Positions 1 to 12,202 of a stretch of 64,000 nt of DNA are shown in pieces (within the stretch, counting starts at the first letter, position 1; each line of letters starts with the position of its first letter). The stretch spans positions 33,981 to 97,980 of the forward strand of contig JAUGWO010000025.1 of NCBI GenBank assembly GCA_049724395.1. Direction: 5' to 3'. The position numbers and the translations under genes were made by a program. This DNA comes from Spongospora subterranea f. sp. subterranea (Eukaryota; Endomyxa: Phytomyxea; Phytomyxea; Plasmodiophorida). The notes under the pieces were generated by a model, which did not search any database, was not told the DNA's origin, and saw only the letters and a program-made list of their open reading frames with translations.

Positions 1-270
1 ATTTAGCCGATCATCTCCGTTTAGTTCGATCGGTCTCGGCGATTTGTTTTTTACGGTCTGTAGGCTTGAACATATGGCCGAGATCGATCGAGCCGAACGG
101 CGATAATCGGTCAATTGCAGTTAAAATTTCACATCCGTTTTTGATTGCGGCATGTTTCATGAAAATTTATGGGTCGATTCCATTGAGGACCTGGCCCGAT
201 CTCAGACGATTTTGAGTTGCTTTCAATAAGCGAAAATGGGCAAGATGGGGAAGTTCGTCAGGTGGCGATA

Positions 271-454
271 GTGGATGAATCGATATCAGGATGGGAGAAA
301 GACGCGAAAGATGGCAGTGGATGAATCGATATCAGGATGGGAGAAAGACGCGGAAGCTGGCAGTGGATGAATCGATATCAGGATGGGAGAAAGACGAAAA
401 AGATGGCAGTGGATGAATCGATATCAGGATGGGAGAAAGACGAGAAAGATGGCG
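271..454. repeat. 46-bp tandem repeat, 4 copies
   Basis: The core GTGGATGAATCGATATCAGG recurs at 271, 317, 363 and 409, exactly 46 bp apart. Copies differ by a few bases near the end of the unit (GCGAAAGATGG, GCGGAAGCTGG, GAAAAAGATGG, GAGAAAGATGG). The unit is not a multiple of 3, so the array is unlikely to be coding. Confidence 0.95.
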
Positions 455-1013
455 CTAAAACGGTGGTTGACATCAATATAACCAGATGGGCCCTTGTCAA
501 GAGTTGCCCACTTCTCAGTCACATGCGATTCAAAGACTAGACGATTCATCAAGGAAAGGTTTCTGTTGGTATTCAGCCGATGCTTTTCCGTCTATAACGA
601 ATCGGTCAGACGAAGGGGCAGCACACGTCCAATCAATGCCTGTTTGGGTCATTTTACCAATACCTTCCAGAGAGAAATCGATATGGCTGCGTCGATAACC
701 TGACTGCAGCAGGTCTCCGCAATCTCTATCCCGCGATCCTTCGAAGATTGTAATCTGCTCTTGAGCGTTATTGGCACCCGGTTCCCAGGAGCAGGCAATG
801 AGAGGGACTGGTTCCCATGGTGGGGACGGAACGAAGAGACAACAATGGTCTGTGAAATCACAATCCACATTATAACAAAATAAACTCTCTCGATCCGATT
901 TGTTATCGATCTGTCACAAAACTCGTTACATATTCCTGTTTGGGCTGACTTAGCTGACTGCGGATATCTTGACTCTCAAGTGATTGTGTTACAAAGGAAA
1001 AACACATATGAAG

Positions 1014-1230
1014 TTGTTACATACGAGACATGCTTTTGTTACATACGAGACATGCTTTTGTTACATACGAGACATGCTTTTGTCATGCTTTTGTTTGTGT
1101 TACGTTCAACTCACGAAGACTCACACAATGGAATTCGTTACATACGAGACATGCTCTCATTGCGTTACAGCTCAGATCGCAAAGAGAAATACAGTCGAAT
1201 TTGTTACACGCGAGACCTGCACTGAGTATG
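1014..1230. repeat. 22-bp tandem repeat with diverged copies
   Basis: The core TTACATACGAGACATGCTTT lies at a 22-bp spacing (ATACGAGACA at 1021, 1043 and 1065). Looser copies follow near 1137-1160 (ATACGAGACATGCTCTC) and 1200-1220 (ACGCGAGACCTGC). No gene overlaps it. Confidence 0.85.
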
Positions 1231-3347
1231 TTACGGTCCCCGGTGTGCACTATCACATCATTGCGATACCCTGAATCCGTTGACGAGTGGGAAGGGGTCA
1301 GTCAGTGGTTGTGGTCATCAATCGGCAGTGATCGGAAATATCGCACACAATATAAACCAAGCACCATGGATGAGATAGCCTTGGACCATCCTGCACGATC
1401 GACTGTTTGGCAAACTTCGGCCCAAGTGGCATCGTGTCAACGTTGTTGAGGACAAAAGCCATGATTATCAGGGAACGGAGCCAGCCTCTCAACCTGATCA
1501 AGAGAGCTTTTGGTGGACGAGATCAAGAGAGCGATGAACGCGTGAGCTGGATGACGTCGTATCATGAGGCAATATCATCGCTTCCAAGCCAGATTGGCAA
1601 GAAGTGGATGTGGGAAGGAATTTTGACTAATGAGGAGTTGATATCAATCAAATGGCACAAATAGTGGACTTGAAGAAGAAATTTGATAACAGTCACATCG
1701 ACACTTAACCAGGGGAAATCAAGGAACGATCGCCGATAAACGCGGATCGATCGACCGAAACTTTGGAGTTGGTTACATTCGATATTTACATATTGACAAT
1801 AACACCAACACTGAAGATATAATTATGTTATCGACGCGGATATTACAAATAGATATGCATAGGATTATGACGTAGAGTAACGCTTCTGGACGGCGGGATT
1901 GGCTTTCATCATTGGCCGACTAGAGATAATACGGAGCCACTGGCTTTCACCATCATCCGGCTTCGAGATCATACGGAGCGCTTGGATTTCACCATTGCCC
2001 AGCTTTGAGATGATACGCCATGTGAGACAGATCGGTCTGCACCATTCTCGAAATTAAAGGCTAGGGAAAACCGTTGTTGGCCAACTTGCGGTTGCTGCAG
2101 CAGGGAGTGGGGCGAACCCATCGGAAGGCGGGAGTTGCGGCCAGAGCGATAGGCGAAAGTACCGCTTGGCTGGACCTGTCTTGCTAAAGCTGAAAGGATG
2201 CGAACTGATATGGTTTCTCGGTCGATGTGGTGGGACTGCCGAATTCAAAACCTGTTGAACGAGCAGGATTAGATTCGAAGCCCACTGGAGGTCTGATCAG
2301 AAGAGCAGAAACTAGAACAAACCAAAGGGGCAATCGCATAATCATTGTTCGCATTGAAGGCAAACAGAGTCGATGGCCGTGAAGAAGCGAATAGTCAGCC
2401 GCTTGAGGGTGCAAAGGCCGAAGGAGCTGCTGAAGGTGAGTGTGAAAGAGAGGATCGGCGTTTGACGTGTGGGATGAATGACGAAGAAGTGCCATTGAGA
2501 GGAACGGTGCTTGAGGTAGGTAATGCTGGAGAAGAGGGGGTAAACAGAGGAGCAGCGTTAGGTTTCAGCTTGGTCGGCGATGCGCGCAAGCGTCGATTAC
2601 GCCGCTGGTTTTGCTGGGACCTCAGCCGGTCAACCTCCGTTCTAAAGCATGTCGATCCCATTCATAATCTGACTTTGCTGGGCGTTACGACTAAGCATCG
2701 CCTGTTCGAATCAAAGCGACGGCCATTGACCATCTCGGAATCATGGTGCTAGTTGCGGAAGCGTTGTTGTCTGACGAGAGATGGTAGGGTGTGTGTGGAC
2801 CCTTCAGCAGTTTCGGAAAACAACATCATGAGCTCCAAATATTTTGTTCCCCGACGGAGATGACGAGCTGGCCCGGGCGATGGAAAACGTTTGCCTGATT
2901 TCTATACAATTCCTGTACAGATTCCATTTCTGGCAATTCATTATAAAGGAAGGCGCTATTAGGAAAGTTGGGCAACTGAATTCATGAATGCTCTCTTGGA
3001 GGGCTGTGCAGTTATGAAGATGCGCAAGAATATGAGGTAACATTTGAATTGTGAAAATTGGGAATTTGCAAGAGACTATCTCACTGTTCTAAACGCTACA
3101 CACGTCGGCAAAACAGTAATCGGTTTTGCAAAGAGTGACTAAAAAAACTATATATATCAGAATCTCAGGATCGACGACAGAGGTTTTTTCTTTCCAGGCA
3201 CCTAAAGTCAATATCAGGCCAAACAAATTCGTGATAGCGATGAAAACGTTTACCGGATCAGAAGGGGGATTTGCAGGGGTTGAGCTTTGGTACTTCTCCC
3301 TATACCTATCACAGATCTATATGTTTGATTGGGTTAGAACCAGAATA

Positions 3348-6300
3348 TTAGTCATACGACAAGGTTTGTACCTGAGTTGATTCTGATGAAGACATATCTC
3401 CTCGCATGCTCAAAAACGCCTTTAATGCCACGCCACGATCGGCCCCATAAATTTCGAATACAGATTCAAAAAACAGTGGAACCCACCCGGGTTCACTGTG
3501 CAATAAATTAATAAAACAACAATTGCATCGATGCAATGATATCTGTACCAATCAAGAATGTGCTGAATCTTCTCTATATGTTCGACCTGTTTCTCAGCGA
3601 TTTTGACTGGAACGAATTCGGATATCGTATTGCCCGTATACCATTCGAACAAAGCATCGTAATCGCAATGCAGTTTGATTGTGAATTCTGAAAAACAGGT
3701 AAGCTCCTGAAATTCCCACCAATACTTTTTCGCTATGCCTTTTTTTTTAGCGGAAAGATTACAGCTTTGGAGGCAAGTGCAGTATGCGATAACAAAAAGT
3801 CTTATCGACTCCTAAGTTGAATGGGAACATTGTTGTATATAAAAACAGCGAGACAGCGTTACCTGAATGAGTTTGGAAAAGAACACATCCTTGCTAATCC
3901 AAGATTCGTAATCGGCAAAATAATCAGAGAACGTTGCAATGATCTTCTGAGCATATTCGCCATCTCTCGCAGATAGCCAAGTTGGAATGAACATTTCTGG
4001 AAGAACCTGATACTTATTCAGCACATTTGCCAAACTATATATCAAAGTCGGTTTACCTTCTCCTTCACGCATTGAACCATTTGTTCAGCTACGACGCAGA
4101 CAGCGCTGGTCCCGACCCGGTAGAACCCATCAATTATATCATCAGTCTTCTCCACCAGCATATCTGTAGCATCCAATTGCATACTTAGCGTTTGTTCTAA
4201 AGTTCCTGAATTAATAGTTGTAGTTGACCCTCTAACTCTGGATCGAACAGCTCTTTGCAGCGGTCCCTCATTGCCTCGCTATTTTCCACACTCTGCTCGC
4301 AGTTGTTAACAACGGCAATTAGGAAGGTGTCTGGTTTGGAAAATCCTTGCGACCGCAAAGCATCAGTCTAAAGTATTTTGTTTTATGACAGAAGAAACAT
4401 TGAAATACAAATCCTACCTGGAGATTTTGGTAGTCAACGAGGACAGCAAAACACATTAAAACGACATCCAGGAATGGTTGGTCCCTAAGTCCACGTTTGA
4501 TAGCAAGGTCAAGTTGCTGATTCAAAATACAAAATAAATCTTGCGGTGCACTGGTACTCTGCAAGAATTATGAATATTTACCAACCACATAATGATTGTC
4601 GGTGAGTACCCAATGCCCTTGACCATTTTGTGATGGTTCAGTTTTCCAATCCGACAGCAAAATCTTTTGAACCCATTCGTTCAAAGTTCGGCTGACGACA
4701 TTTAAATATGCCTAATGATTTGACGATGATTGTTGGATTGTGGATGAAAGCCGGCTCAAAATGCTTACTTGCATCAAAATCGGTACATGTTGCAGAAATA
4801 ACGTTGCCGATGAAGATTCACTTTTCGTGTCAACTCCCAGTGATTCCATGGCCTCACAGTAATCCTGCGCGAATACGGTCAACAGATATAGAACGAAGTA
4901 CCGTTTACGCTGTACTTGGATCCAGTTTATACAATCTAAAATGTCGCTAGGTGACATTCTATCAACATCGCTGGTGCTATGTAATAATCGCGCATAACTG
5001 ATGTATATTGATCAGCGCATCACCAGACAGAAAAAGCTGAACTTACAGCCACTTCTGATAGCGAGACTCGAAAAACGAAAATACCTGAAAACGATCAGGA
5101 TAGCATGGAACGACATGACTGCCAACAAAGTAAAGATCGTCGATTAGCTTTTTCCCAACGCCAAGAATGTGATTAATATTGTTGGCTGCAAACATATTCA
5201 GTTCTGAGCACGCAGATATTACAATGAAATACCTTTATCGGGTGAATCGTCCCCAAACGCGTTAGCGAATCTCTTACCGATTGCTTCGTCCAAAACATCT
5301 AACGTTCTCTAATATCGAATAAGACCTTTCATTCCTCAAGAATCTGCCTTCTCCCTACCTGCATCATACTACGGCGTGGAGTAACTTTGAATAAATTTCC
5401 AGTATAATTGCGTTCCTGCTCGTAATCTTCCATTTCTATCACTTCCAACGTTTTGATGAGGGTGGCCTAGAATACAATAAGAGCATGTAAGCATAATAAT
5501 GGAAAAACTTTTTTTTTACAGGATCCTCTTCGGCTAGGTAAAATGTATCTGAAATATTTTCCCAGACTCGCTTTTGTAAAGCGGCAACGACAACAGAGAG
5601 CGAGTCAAAATGACGAGCAACACGAGTGTGAGCGCTGACACGAAATATTGACACAAAATTAGTTGCTTTTGAATGCAACCTACCCAGTATCCTTTCCACT
5701 TTGATATTTGGCAGTCTCTCTAAGAGCATTGTCTCTTAACCGGACAAGCTGTCTGACCTGAATATACACCCGCTTCAGGGCCGAATCTTCATTGCCGACT
5801 TGATCTTCAAGGGCTCGTGCTCTCTCGGGTATTGAGGTAAATAAATCCATGAGCCGAGTCACCTGCCGCAAGTGCCTTCGGGCAATACCAACCTGAAAAA
5901 TAATTAGCACTTGTGAACATGCCCAAAATGAACTGAAATAAATGATGAAAGGAATTGAACTAGTGCCCACCCGTCGAATATCTTTATATGCAGAATTGAG
6001 CAGAAGTTGACATTGGGAACACATTGTTACGATCTGGGCCATGCTATCTTGAATGTTAACAACTCTACCGCTGCTTTGATCAAGAAGATGTTGGGCCCAT
6101 CTCATGTCATCAATCTGCGTTGCTTGCATTGATCGTAACCTTGACAAAGAAACCTGAGAACGCCGCAAAAATCAGCAATCAAAATGTGTTTCCAGCAAGA
6201 CAGCAAAAGTGATCAGACATAATTCGAGGAACGCGAAACTTGAAAATGGAGAAGCTCAACGAAAATACTCAACCTAATGAAAACTGTACAACTAGTGGTC

Positions 6301-6443
6301 GGGCAACAGCACGATGTACCTGAGCTTTACTGGCAACAGAATCACTGATGGAATCGAGGCGTCTAATGTCTCTATGAATATCGATTTATGCGGAATCAAC
6401 AACCCACCAACGTTAACGAATCTGCCGAATCGCATAGCGACAT
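3348..6443 (-). CDS. SEC6: Exocyst complex subunit Sec6/EXOC3-like (multi-exon)
   Basis: Sec6 is a core subunit of the exocyst, the octamer that tethers secretory vesicles to the plasma membrane. About ten exons on the minus strand are separated by short introns. A likely start is the ATG at 6443 (MSLCDSADSLT), spliced at GTTGGT to RLDSISDSVASKAQ. Next comes a helical N-terminus with RHLRQVTRLMDLF and RVYIQVRQLVRLRDNALRET. Mid-protein, HVVPCYPDRFQVF (about 5120-5070) and SPSDILDCINWIQVQ (about 4950-4900) correspond to the animal EXOC3 segments around CFPPHYEIF and the following VSLLTWVLN. The C-terminus contains QKIIATFSDYFADYESW (about 3940-3890) and RGVALKAFLSMRGDM (about 3440-3400), equivalent to the conserved GALLAVRGD stretch near the end of EXOC3. 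The stop may lie slightly further left if the last reading continues through another intron. Family memory, not a search, supports the name. Confidence 0.72.
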
Positions 6444-6558
6444 GACCAGGGCCCTGGCCAGCCGTCGGCACTCCCCTTTTTCTCGTCGAGCTCCATAGCC
6501 GGCGCGGATTCCGATCAGCGCCTGGCGCCTTCCCGCTCTCAATCAGAGTGTTGTCCGG

Positions 6559-6900
6559 ATGATGCGGTCAATTGGGGTTGAAGTGATCACACCTTCCCAG
6601 TCATCAGTACGCACCAACAACGTGTTACTCGAATGGCCAATGGGGAATACATATCCACACCACTACAGTCAAGGTTTGAGGCGTGCCGCCAGAATGTCGC
6701 CATGAGCAAAGCAGACACTGAGCGATATTCCTGAAAGTGGCGAAGGTTTTACTCTTGGATTTACAGAACTTGCCGATATGGCCAATGAAGAATTCCGCTA
6801 TCGTCAGACAGGATACAAATTGATTCGCTCCTCCGCATCTCCGACGCCTGCGACCCTTTCATTTCTCATTGACGATATTGATATGCTGGAGCATCCATGA
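6559..6900 (+). CDS. Small hypothetical protein with an in-frame TGA
   Basis: From the ATG at 6559 one frame reads 51 codons to a TGA at about 6713-6715. It then continues in the same frame through SDIPESGEGFTLGFTE and EEFRYRQTGYKLI to a second TGA at 6898-6900. The composition after the first TGA looks like real protein. Either the TGA lies in a tiny GT-AG intron (about 27 nt, GTCGCC...CTGAG, which keeps frame), or the gene is damaged, or the two halves are separate exons. The gene would be divergent from Sec6, whose start is about 115 bp to the left. I do not recognise the product. Confidence 0.3.
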
Positions 6901-7754
6901 AAGAGCCAGATCTGATTACATTTGATGCTCTTTGCTATGATTGATACTCCGTATTTAAATTATTCAAATATCACAATCTGTGATTCATTCAACGGATTCT
7001 ATATTTATCAGGGTATTTGCGAGTTTACTACGACAAAACGAAGCAGTTTCATAATCGATTAGGGTCTATCAAATGTCATACTTGCAGAGTCTGTTTTGAA
7101 CACTTTTTGAGATGGTTCCTTGACAACGATGTGGTGCCAGCATGCTCTAAAACTTTGCTACATGTTGTTTTATCTTGCAAAGATGATTGCAACTGTGGCA
7201 TATTCGCAAAGACCGCTTTGGACTTTTTGCGATGGTTCAGTAAAGCCCGACGCTTGGCCCGATGTTAGTTGTCTATCAGATTTTCAACCTTCAGCCTATG
7301 TGCATTAGAGCGATCCTCATCAATCACTTGAAAGACCCCTTCCTGCGATAAACGCATCAGGGTAACTTGATGGCTATTCATCGTCTGTCGGTTCTGTACT
7401 CAGTTGTACGTTTACGTGGATTTACCTCGCCTGCCTCAATATTCGACGGGTTCTCGACATCAACTGGTGGATGGATCGGACATGACGAATTACCGCTTGA
7501 AACGGGCGCCATGACCAGTACGTTTGGGCATGCAGGCAATCACCGGGGGACACAGTTCAAAGTAGGTTCGCGTGTATGTTGTTACAGTGTTCGGAAGTCG
7601 CAACTGGGCTGCAGCTGCAACTGACGCAATAAATATCGGAATTTCATATTTCGATCTGCAGATTTCGAGGGATTCGTCGTTGAAATCCCTTCGCGGCATC
7701 CCAGTTTGTGATATCAGCTGGACCCCGAGTTTATTCTAGCGTTGTCGGTTCATC
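6901..7754. other. Intergenic stretch, no supported gene
   Basis: Only short open frames are present. One plus frame (7017-7268) begins on a non-ATG codon and carries two similar phrases (FLRWFLDN and FLRWFSKA), which could be a decayed repeat or an exon fragment. The promoter of the following cohesin gene should lie in the right part. Confidence 0.35.
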
Positions 7755-10700
7755 ATGTCTGTTGTGACGACACCACGCAGGCGAAGTTCGCGACTTCGCG
7801 TGGAACGCGTTTTGAACGTCATGTACTGGCCAATATTTTTCCGCAATCCGTCGCAAACCGCCGTTAGCATTCTAATCTCGGTTTAACAGAAACGAATCTG
7901 ATGAAGAGAGTAGCTCACATAGCGAATCAACCAGGTCTCCTGGAACATCAGATGAGGACGATGAGCGTCCATTTTTGATAACCCCCTCAAAAAAACGGGC
8001 GAAGGTCAGCCGCCAGGTTCAAAGGAAAACCCATCAACCCAAGTCAACCCCCAGTAAAACCCGTCAACCCAAGACAACCCCCAGTAAAACGCGAACCAAA
8101 AAGAAAAACATAATTTCCCCACACAACGTCGCAAGTTGGGCAGTTGATGACGAATCGTCAAGAGAACAACTCACAGTGATTGGTTGGTTGAATATTAACT
8201 GGGATCCAAATAATCAACACTCGACTAAGGGCAGTTGCCCATATAGAATTGATTCGCGATTTTTCGAAGAAAACCGAGGCGTTTAAAGCCTCGGTTGCTG
8301 ATTGGAATGCTCTGAATAGTGCAGATCCTGAGAATGCAATTGCCTCTATTGTTTCTTTCACAATTCATGTATGTTCGTCTAATTTCCAAGATGGTTTCCA
8401 AACTCGACATTGTTCAGGTATGCGGGAGTTCTTTATTTGTTCCTGCCGCCGTGCTAAACAACGATCTCACCGATCCCGCATTATTGAGCCAGTTCGAATC
8501 TGACGCCAAGTCGAACAATACTATGCAAGATTTAAATAATCCGAACAAAGTACAATAACGAAGGTGTAATTTCGCGGAGTGTTCACCTTGTGCTTCAGAG
8601 CGCAGCGAAGCGGTTCCATAGTCGTGTCAAATTATGGATCAAAATGTGGATCGAATCTTTGCCTTCGACTACATTGTTTGACACAGAGCTGCTGTGTCGT
8701 GTAATTGAGTGGGTTACCGTTCTGTCTCAAAATGGGTTACGGTAATGGCTGTTGTTTACATTTATTCCGAAGGCGAACGACTCTTGTTATGTTTTTAGGT
8801 CATTTAGGCTCGGTGCATCAGCAGTCGCATTCGCCATCGCTGATAGTTTGATGTCGCTTTATGGACAGATTCAAGTAGGTTTGATCAAATACTGTTTAGT
8901 TTGTTTAATGATTTTGTATCGATCAGACGCAACTTGCTCTTGTCATGAAGTCTTTGTCCCAGAAAAAAAAGCACGCTGGATCTTTACAGCAATTAGAAGG
9001 CGACCGTGACGAGCACAATGCTTGTTCCACAGCCCTACAGAACCACATCAATACAATATTTCAGGAGTCGGGAAAATTCTTCCCTGTTTTCTTTGGATTT
9101 AAATGTGTTTTCAGCATCTTCGTTCCACGTTATCGTGATGTGCATCACTCGGTTCGGGAACTCTGCCTCGAGTCGTTAACGTGCTGGATCCTATCTTATA
9201 GGGTTTTCGTCGCTGATGCATATTTCAAATATATCGGATGGGCATTAAATAATTCGCATCACCAAGTAAATTCTTTTTCACTTTAGTTCCTCCTTTAACA
9301 CTGTCGTTTTATAGGTTCGTAATATTGCGGTGCGGTCAATATCAGAATTGGTGAAATCTGATCTGGTTCGACCGTCTATGGTGTCATTTTTAAACCGGTT
9401 CATTGGTCGAATTATCGAAATGCATTATGATATCGACGAAGCTGTACGATATTTAGTTTTATCGTGTCTACTACGCTGATCAGTTCATTTCTGCCTCAGG
9501 TTACTAGTAATGCGATCGAAACATGCACCACCATTCTGGTGCACGACGATATTCTGAGTGATTATGATTCATTTGGTGATGTAGGAAACTCTTGAGTTTC
9601 TGATTTTGTTTGCTAATATCTTCGTTAGGTCGCTTCTTTACTTTGGGATAAGTCTAAAAGTATTCGTGAGGCAGCGGCGCATTATATATATGAAGATTCG
9701 TTCAACGCGGATGGAACCGATGAGTCGTTTACGAGATCAACGCCCCAAGACGACATTGAACAACTTTACACAATGTATGCTGCAAGTCCTTCATTGATTA
9801 TTGCACTTATAGTCCGAACTTTCGTTGAACCAAATTAGATATTGTGAAGCTGCCCCAAAAGAAGGTCGGACTGATGTTTATGTCCAAACTCTTGTGGAAC
9901 TACTCTTCTTCAAATTGCCGTGTCTCCGCGACGTTGTGACGATGCTATCTGTGCTCAGTTCTTGTAGCGAGCGCGACGACGGGGTTATCAACGTAACCAT
10001 TATTTCACCGTTTCATTTGTGCATTCAAATTTAACGCCAAATTAATGTAGAACGGACCTCCTCGTCAACATTTTGTAGCCCAACTTCTGCTGGCGTCGTT
10101 CAATTTCGCGAATCTCGGACAGGTATAGTATTTATGATGCCTGTTTTAGTTTGGGGGACCAATGAAATCATCAGGATCAAGGGCATTCCCGTTTAACTAA
10201 AGTTCATGCCGCTCAAAAGCGTTCAACTTGGGAGTCGTTCCAGGGAATCATTGCCAGTTCAGAATTCCACGGGATAATCAACAAGTACCAATCTGAGCCG
10301 GTGTGGTTATCGATCGCATATGGTCACCCAAGTTAATCACTGCTTTGGTTCAGGAGGTGATAGCATGTTTGTCGAAAATGATTACGAGCATATTGCAGAA
10401 ATCCGATGCTGAAAGGGCCATAACGTGCAATCCAGCCATTAGCCCTGTGCTTTCGACCATATTCCTTCGTGAAACAAACCCGCTGTTTTTATGCCCACTT
10501 AGCGCCGCTTTGTCGGCAGTTTCCAAAGCAGATTTGGCCTCAGAACGGGCTATTCAGACGCTTGTTGAAAATCTGGTAAAATCTTCTCAGGAGCTGAAGG
10601 TATCATATTTTGTTGGTCAAGGGGTTTCGCTGAATTGTCAACACTAGGACGATATGGATGAAGACAGTGTTGAGCATCTGCTTCTGACTAATGCAAATTA

Positions 10701-12115
10701 TGCACGAATAAGTTCAATTGTTCAACAAGTGTGTTTCTGCGCATCAGATCTCATACCTGATTATTTAATCGTCAACAGGTCTATTGCCCAGTAGTTCTGA
10801 ATTCGCGTTTCTACGACGAGGCATTGACCGAAATTATCAATGGTGGATTTGATGCTCTTCTTGAAATCCATATTGGCGATTATCGAGAGTTTGATCAAGA
10901 TTGCTCATTGCAGTATTCTATGGGGTCTTCGAGAAAATCATGGTTTTTCTTATGTTGTTATCCCGATTTCGTTGTTTGAAAATGCTTTCAGATATCGAAC
11001 ACACTCAATGGCGATTTCAAGCGTTGGTCAACTCTTTATGTAAAGTGTTAAGTTGGGAGGATTCGGCCCTGACCTCGTTATCCTGCTCTGTTTCAGCGGA
11101 TCTCAGCGCCGCTTCTCTCTCGAGAGCAAAATTCCGATATTGTCTTAACGATGAATTGTTTCATCTTTTACGCCATCATGTCCGCAACAATCCTGGCTGT
11201 GTCGAAGCTGCCAAATCAGCGGTACGTAGGAATTCATTCATGTGCTAAATTACAAATGTTCTGTTTAGGTTCGAGTTGTTTGCTGTTTCTGTCCCGAGCA
11301 CGTCTCGATTGCATCAACATTGTTCTTTAACAACGCCGTCAATGCAAGCACTGATGAAATGAACTTGCTTTGCAAGGCTTTAATCTCGTATCTACGAGTG
11401 CGCAAACCGCAAGTTCTTGCCCAGGTCAGTTTCCACATCATCTCCGATTCTCTTTTTAATGTGCGGTTTGAAAAAAGGCAATACTTGAAACCTTACAAGA
11501 ATGTTTTCGTGGCGACCATGTCAAGGAAGCTTCTGTAGATGTCACATTAGGAGTTATTTCAGGTGCTCAATGTTGATGATAGGCTTTTGCTCGTAAAGTC
11601 GCCATGTCGCATGGCCTCTCCGCTCCTACAAATTCGGGTTTTGACACGATCGTGATCGGCGGAATTGATCATTTTCTTTTGAGTTCATGTGATTCTTCCT
11701 TCCTAGCTCTTCTACTCCCGTTCTTGCAACGCTGTCCAAAAAATCTGTTAGAGAAGGTTTCACAACATATTACCAATACTTTGGAAGCCGACGAACAATC
11801 ACTTGTAATCCGATATTTACCCTTCCATTGTTTTTCTAATGGTTTTACCCAGGATGATTCAGTTAGAACTCAGCTTCTCGAGCTTCAGCAGGTATTTTCT
11901 CTGAACTCGATGTCAAAGTGTTGATGTTTTCACAGGTAACGGTCAAACGTGGTCTTGCCAATAATTTGCCGGCGCACAACCAGGTAATAGCCGCACGTGG
12001 ATTACATACAGCGTTTTCAGTTTCCTTCAGTGTGATAATGCCACCAGCGTTAACGATAACGTCTCTGTCCCGGAAAGCTCCTAGAATTTCCTCTCGCCAA
12101 GACACTCGGCTTTAA
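7755..12115 (+). CDS. SCC3: Cohesin subunit SA/STAG (Scc3-like), multi-exon
   Basis: Scc3/STAG binds the Scc1 kleisin and DNA in the cohesin ring and is needed for sister-chromatid cohesion. Exon 1 is 7755-7799 (MSVVTTPRRRSSRLR), followed by an acidic/serine-rich and then lysine-rich N-tail with TPSK repeats (about 7890-8110). The STAG domain begins with AVAHIELIRDFSKK and VADWNALNSADPENA (about 8230-8365). After a 49-nt intron VCGSSLFVPAAVL follows, matching the family FFIQCSGCKG segment. The stromalin conservative domain is clear in IFVPRYRDVHHSVREL and DAYFKYIGWALNNSHHQ (about 9115-9265). An armadillo/HEAT-like body continues to a basic tail. More than twelve GT-AG introns of about 45-60 nt can be placed. 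The last exon either reads to TAA at 12115 or splices to a TAG about 35 bp earlier. It converges on NEDD1 with under 100 bp between stops. Confidence 0.85.
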
Positions 12116-12202
12116 TATAGCGAGCGCATAAAATTACCTAAATATATCTAAATAATCAAAGTTCCATTTATGTCTCGTACAGTCATTGTATAGATATTAG
12201 AT

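Larger units (their letters stand above)
1..3347. other. No recognisable gene; contains tandem repeats
   Basis: Apart from the two tandem repeats listed separately I see no protein I recognise here. Open frames are short, overlap on both strands and mostly lack an ATG. The longest plus-strand frame (about 2345-2752) starts on TTG and has no ATG in its first third. A short stretch near 2880-2900 resembles, in inverted orientation, one near 3240-3260 (both around a GTAAACGTTTT-like core), hinting at a small inverted repeat. Read as non-coding or degenerate sequence. Confidence 0.4.

Noticed and set aside
2345-2752. Plus-strand frame of 135 codons
   Set aside because: It starts on TTG, the first ATG is late, and opposite-strand frames are equally open.
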